From Paractinoplanes ovalisporus (GTDB lineage Bacteria > Actinomycetota > Actinomycetes > Mycobacteriales > Micromonosporaceae), in contig NZ_JAENHP010000003.1 of NCBI RefSeq assembly GCF_016834655.1, forward strand, positions 682,001-746,000: a stretch of 64,000 nucleotides of DNA, in the 5' to 3' direction. The stretch's first letter is position 1; every line of letters starts with the position of its first letter. Shown piece by piece: positions 17,926-25,113 of the stretch. The position numbers were made by a program, and so were the translations under genes. A model generated the notes under the pieces. It saw only the letters and a program-made list of their open reading frames with translations, was not told the DNA's origin and ran no database searches.

Positions 17926-19590
17926 TCAACTCACCCGCAAAATGGTGACCGTGTCGTCGTCGCCGTTCGACACGTACGCGAACTTGCCGTCGGGTGAGAC
18001 GGCCATCGTGCGCGGGCTGCGGCCGACCGGGACGGTCGCGGTGATGCGACCGGTGCGCGGGTCCACCACCGACACCGAGTTGCTGCCCTCGTTGACCGCG
18101 TAGGCGTGCCCGGAGTCGGTCGCGAACGCCGCCGCCTGCGGTTTGGTGCCGACCTTGAACGGGCCGCGGCGTTCCAGCGTCACCGCGTCGATGATGTCGA
18201 CCGCGTTGGCCTGGAAGCAGGCGACCACGACCGTACGCCCGTCGGGTGACACGGCCAGGCTGTGCGGGGCGGCGCTGACCGGGATGGAGCGCAGCCGCTG
18301 GTCGTTGCGCATGTCGATGACCGAGACCGTGCTCGACTCGTGGTCGGGGGTGAAGGCGCGCCGCCCGTCGGTGTCGAACGAGACCGCGTGCGGGTTCTCC
18401 GGCACGAAGACGCGGCCCTCCAGCTTCTGCTCGGCGGCCGAATAGATCTCGACATTGCGCCCGCCGTGGATCGGCACCCACAGACGGCCGTCGGGGGCCA
18501 CGGCCAGCGCGTACGGCTGGACGCCGGTGTTCAGATTCTTCAGGACGGTCAGCTTCTCGGCGTCGACCACGGCCACGCCACTGCCGTCGAGCAGGTCCTC
18601 GTACATGGAGACGAAGACGCGCCGGCCGTCGCGGGAGACGGCGACGAAGCGCGGGGTGTTGCGCAGCTGCACGCTCTTGACGTCGCCCGAGGTGAGGTCG
18701 ACCACGGAGAGGATGCGCGAGTTCTGGTTGGCCACATAGAGGGTGCGGCTGTCGGGTGAGACCGCCACACCCTCGGGCTCGTCACCGACCTTGATCGTGC
18801 CCTCGACGGTGGGTTTGTCGATGCTTTCCCGTCTTGGAGCCGGCGCTTCCGGCGAGGGCGGCGCGGTCGGCGGTGTTGTCGTCGGCTCCTGCTGCACGGC
18901 CGGCGGTGCCGCCGTCTCGTTGCCGGTCAGTGTCACCGCCGCGGCGATGCCGGTGCCGGCCAGGAGCACGACAGCGGTCGCGGCTGCGACGATGAGACCC
19001 TTCCCAGACTTTTTGGACAATTCAGTTTCCCGTACGGGCGGAAACGCCGACTGGAGACTTCCGAGTCCCGCCACAGCGTTCTGCCGGGCCTCGGCCGCGA
19101 AACCGGTGAGCGGCCCGAACCCGATGTGGCCGGTGACCGGCAGGTCAGCCGCGCCGGCCGGCCCGTCGAGCGACACCATGCCGGTGAGCGGGCCGCCACC
19201 GGGCAGCCACTGCACCTGCAGCTGGTCGCCGGCGATGCGGGCGCGCAGGCCGCCGCCGGTGACCTTGAGCCGGGACGCGAGGGCCATCGGCGAGCCCGTG
19301 ATCGTCACCACCGCTTCGAGGCGGGGCGTGCCGGGCGCGACCGGTCCGAAGTCGATCCTCGGCGGTTCCAGCGCGATCGACGTCGAGGCCAGGGCCTCCT
19401 CGGCCGCCGCGGACACCTGACGGCTGTCGTCCGAGGTCAGCTCGACGAGGGCGGCCCGGGCGGCCACGGCCGCCTCGCGGTCGTCGCCGCGGGCCAGGTC
19501 GAGCAGTTCGCCGACGGCCGCGTGCCGCACATTGCGGTCGGCGTCGCCGGCCCGGGCCGCGAGCTCCGGGGGCAGGTTGTCGGAAGTCAT
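17926..19590 (-). CDS. Membrane-anchored YVTN/NHL-type beta-propeller protein
   Basis: A 554-residue protein in four parts. An N-terminal helical repeat (about 1-75, ARAGDADRNVRHAAVGELLD) resembles HEAT repeats. A beta-sandwich region (about 80-175) follows. A single transmembrane helix (about 198-222, VAAATAVVLLAGTGIAAAV) is followed by a Pro/Thr/Ala-rich stalk. Residues about 265-554 form a seven-bladed propeller of YVTN repeats, with repeated VAVSPDSRTLYVANQ, LAVSPDGRTVVVACF and MAVSPDGKFAYVSN. The propeller would be outside the cell. It lies 73 nt upstream of the sigma gene on the same strand and may provide a surface sensor or adhesin; that link is speculative. The ATG at 19590 has a GGTGAT just before it; earlier starts have none. 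Confidence 0.8.
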   Translation of the reverse strand: MTSDNLPPELAARAGDADRNVRHAAVGELLDLARGDDREAAVAARAALVELTSDDSRQVSAAAEEALASTSIALEPPRIDFGPVAPGTPRLEAVVTITGSPMALASRLKVTGGGLRARIAGDQLQVQWLPGGGPLTGMVSLDGPAGAADLPVTGHIGFGPLTGFAAEARQNAVAGLGSLQSAFPPVRETELSKKSGKGLIVAAATAVVLLAGTGIAAAVTLTGNETAAPPAVQQEPTTTPPTAPPSPEAPAPRRESIDKPTVEGTIKVGDEPEGVAVSPDSRTLYVANQNSRILSVVDLTSGDVKSVQLRNTPRFVAVSRDGRRVFVSMYEDLLDGSGVAVVDAEKLTVLKNLNTGVQPYALAVAPDGRLWVPIHGGRNVEIYSAAEQKLEGRVFVPENPHAVSFDTDGRRAFTPDHESSTVSVIDMRNDQRLRSIPVSAAPHSLAVSPDGRTVVVACFQANAVDIIDAVTLERRGPFKVGTKPQAAAFATDSGHAYAVNEGSNSVSVVDPRTGRITATVPVGRSPRTMAVSPDGKFAYVSNGDDDTVTILRVS

Positions 19591-19643
19591 GTGATCACCG
19601 CGCCCCATCATGGGCTGGCCGGTCAACCGGCGGAACCCCCCGG

Positions 19644-19889
19644 TCAGTCGACCGGGTTAGGCCGAAGCTCCAGGACCGGGGCGAGATGCCCCTCGGGAGG
19701 CGCCGACCGGGCCGGTTCAGCGCCGAGTTCGCGGCGCAGCCGCCGGGCGGTGCGCCGCCATCGCAGATCGTCGTCGTCGGCCGGGCCCTCGATGAAGGCC
19801 TCCGGCGGCAGCGCGGCGAGCGCTGCCAGCAACCGCCCGTCATCCCACATGCCGAGGGGTACGGGCGGCGGGGCCGCCGGGTTCAACAC
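19644..19889 (-). CDS. Small protein resembling the linker of the nearby anti-sigma factor
   Basis: About 81 residues. It is probably co-transcribed with the propeller gene 54 nt downstream. The centre reads LAALPPEAFIEGPADDDDLR, followed by a basic helix. This aligns with the juxtamembrane linker of the anti-sigma factor at 16600 (LGELPPEALIDGPPVDGELL), but the zinc finger and transmembrane helix are absent. The start is uncertain: GTG at 19889 or TTG at 19886 follow GGAG closely, while the ATG at 19850 has no ribosome-binding site. It may be a decayed or trimmed anti-sigma paralogue, or a soluble domain common in this family. Confidence 0.5.
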   Translation of the reverse strand: MLNPAAPPPVPLGMWDDGRLLAALAALPPEAFIEGPADDDDLRWRRTARRLRRELGAEPARSAPPEGHLAPVLELRPNPVD

Positions 19890-19992
19890 AGCTCCACATG
19901 GATATCCATCGCCTCTTCGGTTCCTTCCCCGTGGTCCTCTCCACACGACCCGCCGCCGGTGGGCGGTTCAGGTTTTTGTCGGGGGGCCGGTC

Positions 19993-19998
19993 TAGGGT
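19993..19998 (+). promoter_or_regulatory. -10 element TAGGGT, leaderless start
   Basis: TAGGGT is followed by 7 nt and the ATG at 20006 of a short leader frame that overlaps the GNAT gene start. Confidence 0.5.
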
Positions 19999-20005
19999 CC
20001 TTGCC

Positions 20006-20062
20006 ATGACCACCCTCACCGGCCGCGACCGCACGAAGGACGTCACGTTCGGCCGTGGATGA
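20006..20062 (+). CDS. Candidate 18-residue leader peptide upstream of GNAT gene
   Basis: The ATG lies 7 nt after a TAGGGT -10, so it would be the first codon of a leaderless mRNA. It encodes MTTLTGRDRTKDVTFGRG and stops at TGA (20060-20062), which overlaps the GTG start region of the acetyltransferase (GTGGATGA). Translation of the downstream gene would then depend on reinitiation. The peptide has no recognised attenuator residues. It could instead be an in-frame artefact, with the GNAT gene starting elsewhere. Confidence 0.4.
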   Translation: MTTLTGRDRTKDVTFGRG

Positions 20063-20717
20063 CACCGCGATCTACCTGCGCAACGCGGCCGCCATGTGGA
20101 GTTCGCTCGGCCCTTCGGTCTCGTACGAGGGGCCGCTCTTCCGGGCGGTGTTCCCCGGCTTCACCCGGCTGATCGCGCTGGCGCCGGCGGGGCCGGTCGA
20201 GCCGCCCGACGGCGCGTACACGTTCGAGGACGCGTTCGGCCCGCCCGCCGACGGCCTCGAACGGCTGCCCGTCATGGTCCGTCCACCCGGGCCGGTCGAC
20301 CCGGTGCAGCCGCGGCCGGGTGTCACGGTGGGTGAGGTGCGCGACGCCGCCGAGCTGGTCGTGGCCGAGCGGGTGATGGTCGACGGGTTCCCGCTGCCGC
20401 GGTTCCAGCCCCTGCACCCGGGGCGGGCCCTGCCGGCGCGGGTGTTGTCGCTGCCCGGCTGGCGGGTGTGGCTGGCCTACCGCGACGGCGAACCGGCGGC
20501 CGGGGCGTACACCTTCGACGACGGCACCTCCACCGGGGTCTACTGGGTGGTCACGCTGCCCGGTCACCGGGGGCAGGGCCTGGCCGGCACGCTCCTGTCG
20601 GCCGCGATCAGCCCGAACCAGCCCCACAGCCTGGTGGCGACCCACGCCGGGCGGCCGTTGTACGAGAAGCTCGGCTTCGCCGTCACCGGCCACGTCAACT
20701 GGCACTCCCGCGACTGA
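20055..20717 (+). CDS. GNAT-family N-acetyltransferase
   Basis: A 220-residue protein whose C-terminal half (about 100-218) is a GNAT acetyltransferase domain. The acetyl-CoA pyrophosphate loop is VVTLPGHRGQGLAGTLLSAA, preceded by the central strand GVYWVVTL and followed by the family's AGRPLYEKLGFAVTGHVNWH. The N-terminal 95 residues are less conserved and may form a substrate-specific domain. The acceptor is unknown. The GTG start overlaps the end of the short leader frame at 20006-20062. The next gene begins about 100 nt downstream from its own promoter. Confidence 0.8.
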   Translation: MDDTAIYLRNAAAMWSSLGPSVSYEGPLFRAVFPGFTRLIALAPAGPVEPPDGAYTFEDAFGPPADGLERLPVMVRPPGPVDPVQPRPGVTVGEVRDAAELVVAERVMVDGFPLPRFQPLHPGRALPARVLSLPGWRVWLAYRDGEPAAGAYTFDDGTSTGVYWVVTLPGHRGQGLAGTLLSAAISPNQPHSLVATHAGRPLYEKLGFAVTGHVNWHSRD

Positions 20718-20734
20718 CCGCCCCGCACCCATCG

Positions 20735-20753
20735 CCTATTACTCATGTAGGAA
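20735..20753 (+). promoter_or_regulatory. Sulfur-type motif upstream of thiol-transferase promoter
   Basis: CCTATTACTCATGTAGGAA fits CCTAT-N7-GTAGGAA exactly. It ends three bases before a TTGACG -35 (20757-20762), which has an 18-nt spacer to CAGGGT (20781-20786). This is a typical activator position, or a site where a repressor could contact the -35. Confidence 0.5.
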
Positions 20754-20816
20754 TGGTTGACGCGGGTGGGGGCGGTGTTCCAGGGTGAACGGGAAGCCGT
20801 TGCGAGGAGGCCGCCC

Positions 20817-21677
20817 ATGCCGCAGCTGTCCGCCCGGACCCACCTGGCCGGCCCGACCGACATCGCGACCTACGGCCGATACGAGATCGAACCCCGGGTG
20901 GGCTTCACTGGGCGGATCACGGCGGACGGTGAGTTCACCGCGCGGCCGTTCCGCTACCACATCTACGGCGGCTGGTTCTGCCCCTGGTCGCAGCGGGTCG
21001 CGATCACCCGCGAGCTGGCCGGGCTGCACGACATCGTCACCATGTCGTACGTCGACAACACCCGCGACGCCCGGGGCTGGGCGTTCCGGGAGCGCTACGG
21101 GCCCGACCCGGTCAACGGGTTCACGCTGCTGCGGCAGGCGTACGACGCGACGGTCGACGACTACGCCGGGCACATCGCCGTTCCGACGCTGTGGGACAGG
21201 TTCACCACGCGGGTCGTCAGCAACGAGGCCACCGGCATCGGGATCGACCTCGCCACACGGTTCCGGCATCTGGCCGGCAACCCGGTCGACACCTACCCCG
21301 AGCACCTGCGCGGGCCGATCGACGAGCTCGACCGGTGGCTGCGGCCGGCCGTCAACGAGGGGGTGGGCGCGGCCGCCCGGGAGCCCGGCCATGCCCGTAC
21401 GGCGCTGCTCGACGCCTTTGAACTGCTCGACGCCCGTCTCTCCCGCTCGGACTTCCTCGTGGGCGGCGTGCTCACCGAAGCCGACATCCGGCTGTGGGTG
21501 ACGCTGGTCCGCTACGACGTGGGACCCAACGCTCTGCGCACGATCAACCCCGGCCTGCACGTCTATCCCCACCTGTGGCGTTACGCGCGTCGCCTCTACG
21601 CGGTGCCGGCCTTCCGCGACACCACCGAGTTCGCGGCCTTCACCCGCCCGGGCGCAATCCGGCCGGACTGGCACTGA
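20817..21677 (+). CDS. Glutathionyl-hydroquinone-reductase-like (Xi-class GST) protein
   Basis: A 286-residue protein of the YqjG/ECM4 family. These enzymes use a cysteine to reduce thiol adducts of hydroquinones. The thioredoxin-like N-domain carries the catalytic Cys in YHIYGGWFCPWSQRVAIT (about residue 54). The segments IAVPTLWDRFTTRVVSNEAT and the helical C-domain with LLDARLSRSDFLVGGVLTEA match the family. Actinobacteria lack glutathione, so the physiological thiol here is probably mycothiol; that is inference. GAGGAGG precedes the ATG at 20817. The promoter has a CCTAT-N7-GTAGGAA site just upstream, linking it to the sulfonate genes. Confidence 0.88.
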   Translation: MPQLSARTHLAGPTDIATYGRYEIEPRVGFTGRITADGEFTARPFRYHIYGGWFCPWSQRVAITRELAGLHDIVTMSYVDNTRDARGWAFRERYGPDPVNGFTLLRQAYDATVDDYAGHIAVPTLWDRFTTRVVSNEATGIGIDLATRFRHLAGNPVDTYPEHLRGPIDELDRWLRPAVNEGVGAAAREPGHARTALLDAFELLDARLSRSDFLVGGVLTEADIRLWVTLVRYDVGPNALRTINPGLHVYPHLWRYARRLYAVPAFRDTTEFAAFTRPGAIRPDWH

Positions 21678-21757
21678 CCTCACGGCCGCCACACAGCACA
21701 ACCGTCTCGTCGCCCTTCCGCTTTACGCGGGCGCCGGGCGGGGTGAGTCTGGTCGGC

Positions 21758-22141
21758 ATGACTGCTATCTCGTTGATGGTCGCGGTGCCCGATGCGGCCG
21801 AGGCGTCCGGCTGGTACCAGCGTGCCCTCGGCGCCGTTGAGCTGTGGAACCTCGGGTCGGTGGTGGGGCTCGAGATCGAAGGGGCGCCGTTCTTCCTGGC
21901 CGAGCCGGCCGGCAACGGCTGGGACACGCCGCAGGGCGTGGGCACGACGACCGTACGGGTCGAGGTGTTCACCGAGGACCCGGACGCCTTCGTGGCGCGG
22001 GCCGCGGCGGCGGGTGCCGACAACCACGATCCCGTACGCGTTCACGACATGCCGTGGGGCCCGCATCGGCAGGGCGGGTTCTTCGATCCGTACGGGCATC
22101 TCTGGCTCGTCGGTGACTCTTCGCCGCTGAGTGCTCACTGA
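21758..22141 (+). CDS. VOC-family (glyoxalase/bleomycin-resistance fold) protein
   Basis: A 127-residue protein with the paired beta-alpha-beta-beta-beta modules of the vicinal oxygen chelate fold: SLMVAVPDAAEASGWYQRAL near the start and RVHDMPWGPHRQGGFFDPYG followed by HLWLV near the end, typical of the YycE/PhnB-like subgroup. Members include glyoxalases, dioxygenases and antibiotic-binding proteins; the ligand cannot be inferred. The ATG at 21758 lacks a strong ribosome-binding site, and a GTG five codons upstream (21743) is an alternative. Confidence 0.85.
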   Translation: MTAISLMVAVPDAAEASGWYQRALGAVELWNLGSVVGLEIEGAPFFLAEPAGNGWDTPQGVGTTTVRVEVFTEDPDAFVARAAAAGADNHDPVRVHDMPWGPHRQGGFFDPYGHLWLVGDSSPLSAH

Positions 22142-22195
22142 GCGCTGACGTGTGCTCCCTACCCTGGGGCGACCAGACCCGGGGGAGGTCAGGTC

Positions 22196-22876
22196 ATGCA
22201 GCTCACCGAGGTCAGCATCTTCGGGCTCCGGTCCGTGGTGCTCGTGTTCAAGCACCGCGACAGCCCGCTGCGGTTCGTCCTGATGCCGGTCGTCCACATG
22301 GGCCGGCCCGACTACTACCGCCTGCTCTCGGAACGGCTGGCGCGCTGCCAGCTGATCGTGGCCGAAATGTACGACGGTCCGAGCTCGACCGGCCTGGCCT
22401 ACGTGACCGCGTTGCGGCTCACCCGGCAGTACCGCGGCGGCCCGCTGGTGCACCAGAACATCGACTACGAGGCGCTCGGCGTGCCCACGGTCTGGCCCGA
22501 CGGCCGCATCCTCGAGGGCCGGCGCCGCCGCCTGCCCCTGGCCGGCTGGATCGACCTGGCCCTGCTGGTGCCCTACCTGACGATCACCATGGCGGTGGGC
22601 GGCCGCGACATGCTGATGCGGCAGAACTTCGAGATCAGCGACATCAGCGAGCCCCGCATGCGGTGGGCGCTGATGAACCGCCTGATGCTGGAGGAACGCG
22701 ACCGCGACCTGGTGGCGACCGTCCAGCGGATCCACACCGAGCGCCGCCACGAGCAGATCGACGTGGCCGTCATCTACGGCGCGGCCCACCTGCCCGCCGT
22801 GGTCCGAGCCCTGGCCGGCGGCCTGGGCTACCGCCCCCAACGAGGCGGCGAGTGGCTGCTGGCGATCGACTTCTGA
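22196..22876 (+). CDS. TraB/GumN-like (Tiki-related) family protein
   Basis: A 226-residue protein resembling the TraB/PrgY/GumN family. The family's paired histidine motifs are visible: MPVVHMGRPDYYRLL near residue 32 and VAVIYGAAHLPAVVRALAGG near residue 200. Between them are the acidic strand LIVAEMYDGP and the helix MRWALMNRLMLEERDRDLVA, which matches the R-N-x-x-M segment. A hydrophobic stretch (LAGWIDLALLVPYLTITMAV) lies in the middle. Family members are proposed metalloproteases or peptide-processing enzymes. The ATG has a strong GGGGGAGG upstream. Confidence 0.65.
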   Translation: MQLTEVSIFGLRSVVLVFKHRDSPLRFVLMPVVHMGRPDYYRLLSERLARCQLIVAEMYDGPSSTGLAYVTALRLTRQYRGGPLVHQNIDYEALGVPTVWPDGRILEGRRRRLPLAGWIDLALLVPYLTITMAVGGRDMLMRQNFEISDISEPRMRWALMNRLMLEERDRDLVATVQRIHTERRHEQIDVAVIYGAAHLPAVVRALAGGLGYRPQRGGEWLLAIDF

Positions 22877-22887
22877 GCGTCCTTTCC

Positions 22888-23673
22888 TCAGCGGTCGCGG
22901 TCGGGCTTGGTGGCTTTGATGACGTAGTAGGCCGGAAGGGAACCGGCGGCCTCGCCCAGCCCGGCGTAGAGGCGGGGCTCGGGGGCCTCGAAGAACTCGT
23001 CCAGGCGCAGGCCGGCCCGGATCAGCGCCATCACGACGTCACTGACCGGCCACACGAACGTGGAGAACGACGGCGCGTCGGGCTCGCCGCGAGCTCCGAC
23101 CGGCAGTTTGGCGTCGTCCTGCTCGGTGTTCGGGTGACCGCGGCCGAAGTAGTCGCCGACCACCGCCAGGCGGCCGGGTTCGCGGGCGGAGAGCACCTCC
23201 CAGGCGGGATGGTGGTCGCACAACAACAGCGCGCCGCCAGGCCGGAGCCGAGCGGTCACCATGGTCGCGAGGACGGCGAGGTCGGGGACCCAGCAGATCG
23301 CGCCCCAGCTGAGGTAGATCAGATCCAGGTCGACCAGGTCCGGGGGCGGCGTGAGCATGTCGGCCCGGCGGAAGTCGGCGTCGATGCCGGCTTCGGCCGC
23401 TCTCGCCCGGGCGGTCGCGACGGCGACGTCGGAGATGTCCACACCGGTGGCGTGTGCGCCGAGAACGGCCCAGGACAACACCTCGTCCCCGTACGAGCAT
23501 GCGAGGTGCACGACGCGGCGGCCGGTGACGTCGCCGGCCAGGCGGCGTTCGAAGCCCTCCAGGCTGAGTTCGCCCGCTCGGATCCGCTCGACGGGCCGGC
23601 CCGAGCGCCGGGGCGCGATGCGGTTCCAGCTGACGCGGTTGGCCTCGGCCACGGCCGTGATGTCGGTATCCAC
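22888..23673 (-). CDS. Class I SAM-dependent methyltransferase
   Basis: A 261-residue methyltransferase with the Rossmann-like SAM fold. Motif I is degenerate but recognisable in VVHLACSYGDEVLSWAVLGA (about 54-73). Motif II is ATGVDISDVAVATARARAAE, and the acidic adenine-binding residue is in DFRRADML. DLDLIYLSWGAICWVPDLAV and LRPGGALLLCDHHP are the later motifs. It resembles the small-molecule methyltransferases of the UbiE/Methyltransf_11 group; the acceptor is unknown. The GTG start follows TACGTT by 6 nt (leaderless). Confidence 0.88.
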   Translation of the reverse strand: MDTDITAVAEANRVSWNRIAPRRSGRPVERIRAGELSLEGFERRLAGDVTGRRVVHLACSYGDEVLSWAVLGAHATGVDISDVAVATARARAAEAGIDADFRRADMLTPPPDLVDLDLIYLSWGAICWVPDLAVLATMVTARLRPGGALLLCDHHPAWEVLSAREPGRLAVVGDYFGRGHPNTEQDDAKLPVGARGEPDAPSFSTFVWPVSDVVMALIRAGLRLDEFFEAPEPRLYAGLGEAAGSLPAYYVIKATKPDRDR

Positions 23674-23679
23674 AGCGAA

Positions 23680-23685
23680 AACGTA
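23680..23685 (-). promoter_or_regulatory. -10 element TACGTT, leaderless methyltransferase
   Basis: The minus strand reads TACGTT, then 6 nt (TTCGCT), then the GTG start codon. Confidence 0.5.
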
Positions 23686-23697
23686 GTCGCACCGGGG

Positions 23698-24735
23698 TCA
23701 GGGCTGCTCAACCAGGCGGATGGTGCCGGGGAGGCGGCCGGGGGTGGTGGGCTCGCCGTATTTGAGGGTGTAGAACTCGAGGATCGACTCCCACGCCTCG
23801 TCATCGTCGTCGGGGACGCCCTGGGCGGTGTAGTCGCGGTCGGGGGTGTCCTCCACGCAGACGCGCCAGTCGGTTGAGGCGTTGCGCATCAGGCTGTCGG
23901 TCAGCTCGGGGGCGATCGCGTAGAGGCCGTCGTCGAGGATCACGTAGCGGGCGTGGAACGTGCGGCCGGTGGCCTGGATGCGCAGCGGCAGGCGCAGGTA
24001 CGTGGTCAGGTCGCGGGAGCGCTTGTCGTTCCAGATGAGCGAGAACTGGTCGTCGACGAAATGCCCGAGCCCGGACGTCACGTTGGTCTCGTAGTGCCGG
24101 ACGTCGGAACCCCAACGGTCGCCGGCCGGGAAGAACGAGCTCAACGCCCGGTTGTCCCAGCGGTACAGGCGGGCCGGTGGGAGCGTGTTGTAGATCCGTA
24201 CGTGCAATCGGGTCTGTTTCTCGCGCGGGACGCGGGCGCGGAAGGCGTCGAGGGCGGCCAGGATCTCGGTGACCAGGCGGGAGATCTCGGTCGAGTCGCG
24301 CATGTCGGTGCGGCGCTGCATCGCGGCGGGACTGGTCGGGTCGAGGATCAGGATCTCGACCTGGGCGTTGCGGCGGATCGCGGCCAGCAGGGCGTCCAGG
24401 AACTCGGCGCGCCACTGGGTCTCCATGACGTACGGCCAGGCGCCCATGATGCGTACGCGCTGGGAACAACCGGCGACGCCGTCGAGGAAGCGCCGGTGCG
24501 GGAAGCCGCCGTGGATCTGTTCCTCGTAGCGCCGCCCGAACTTGATGATCGGTTCCAGGACCACCGCGACCAGGAATACGCCGAGCACCGACGACCCGAG
24601 GTTGATCAGGACGTCCTGGGCGGCGCCCGCCATGGTGACGCCGATCGCGGTGAGAGCGGCGCCGATCAGCAGGATCAGGCCCAGGGCCCCGTAGTAGACG
24701 CGACGTGATCTCAGATCGCTGCGGGACCGCCGCAT
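23698..24735 (-). CDS. Membrane protein with phospholipase-D-like cytoplasmic domain
   Basis: A 345-residue protein with two N-terminal transmembrane helices (about 15-37, LGLILLIGAALTAIGVTMAG; about 43-62) and a soluble domain. The domain shows the strand-helix order of PLD-like folds (RVRIMGAWPYVMETQWRAEF, QVEILILDPTSPAAMQRR) and a late TFHARYVILDDGLYAI in the position of an HKD motif. However, Lys of HxK is replaced by Arg and the Asp spacing is off, so it may be non-catalytic. I cannot name a function. GGGGGTTGATGG precedes the ATG. Its stop lies 24 nt from the methyltransferase start. Confidence 0.6.
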   Translation of the reverse strand: MRRSRSDLRSRRVYYGALGLILLIGAALTAIGVTMAGAAQDVLINLGSSVLGVFLVAVVLEPIIKFGRRYEEQIHGGFPHRRFLDGVAGCSQRVRIMGAWPYVMETQWRAEFLDALLAAIRRNAQVEILILDPTSPAAMQRRTDMRDSTEISRLVTEILAALDAFRARVPREKQTRLHVRIYNTLPPARLYRWDNRALSSFFPAGDRWGSDVRHYETNVTSGLGHFVDDQFSLIWNDKRSRDLTTYLRLPLRIQATGRTFHARYVILDDGLYAIAPELTDSLMRNASTDWRVCVEDTPDRDYTAQGVPDDDDEAWESILEFYTLKYGEPTTPGRLPGTIRLVEQP

Positions 24736-24798
24736 CCATCAACCCCCGTCTGTCGCCTGCCCTCCTTAGATCATGGAGGAAAGCCGCCACCGAGGAAA

Positions 24799-25008
24799 TC
24801 AGGCGGGATACTTCACATGCCCGTACGGGATGGATTTGATCGTCATCAGGGTGGCGGCCGCGCCCAGGACGGGGACAGCTCCCCACACCCACGCCGGTCC
24901 CCCGACCGCCGGGACGATCACGGCCTGCACGGTCGCGACGAACGCGACGACCGCGCCCACCTGATAAACCGGCCGGGTCCAGCGGCGAAGGACGATCTGA
25001 CGCTCCAC
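24799..25008 (-). CDS. Small two-helix membrane protein
   Basis: A 69-residue protein with a basic N-terminus (VERQIVLRRWTRPVYQ) and two hydrophobic helices (about 17-34 and 39-56), ending in MTIKSIPYGHVKYPA. The GTG at 25006-25008 has a GGGTGG ribosome-binding site five bases upstream; no ATG fits. It is 63 nt upstream of the PLD-like gene on the same strand and may be co-transcribed with it. The function is unknown. Confidence 0.55.
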   Translation of the reverse strand: MERQIVLRRWTRPVYQVGAVVAFVATVQAVIVPAVGGPAWVWGAVPVLGAAATLMTIKSIPYGHVKYPA

Positions 25009-25113
25009 ACATCCACCCTTCTGGATCAACGGCTCTCGGAGGCTACTGCACTCGATCTTGTGAAGTCCATGACACCGGCTCATCTCCCACCGGTTATGTC
25101 CCGATGACCCCTC

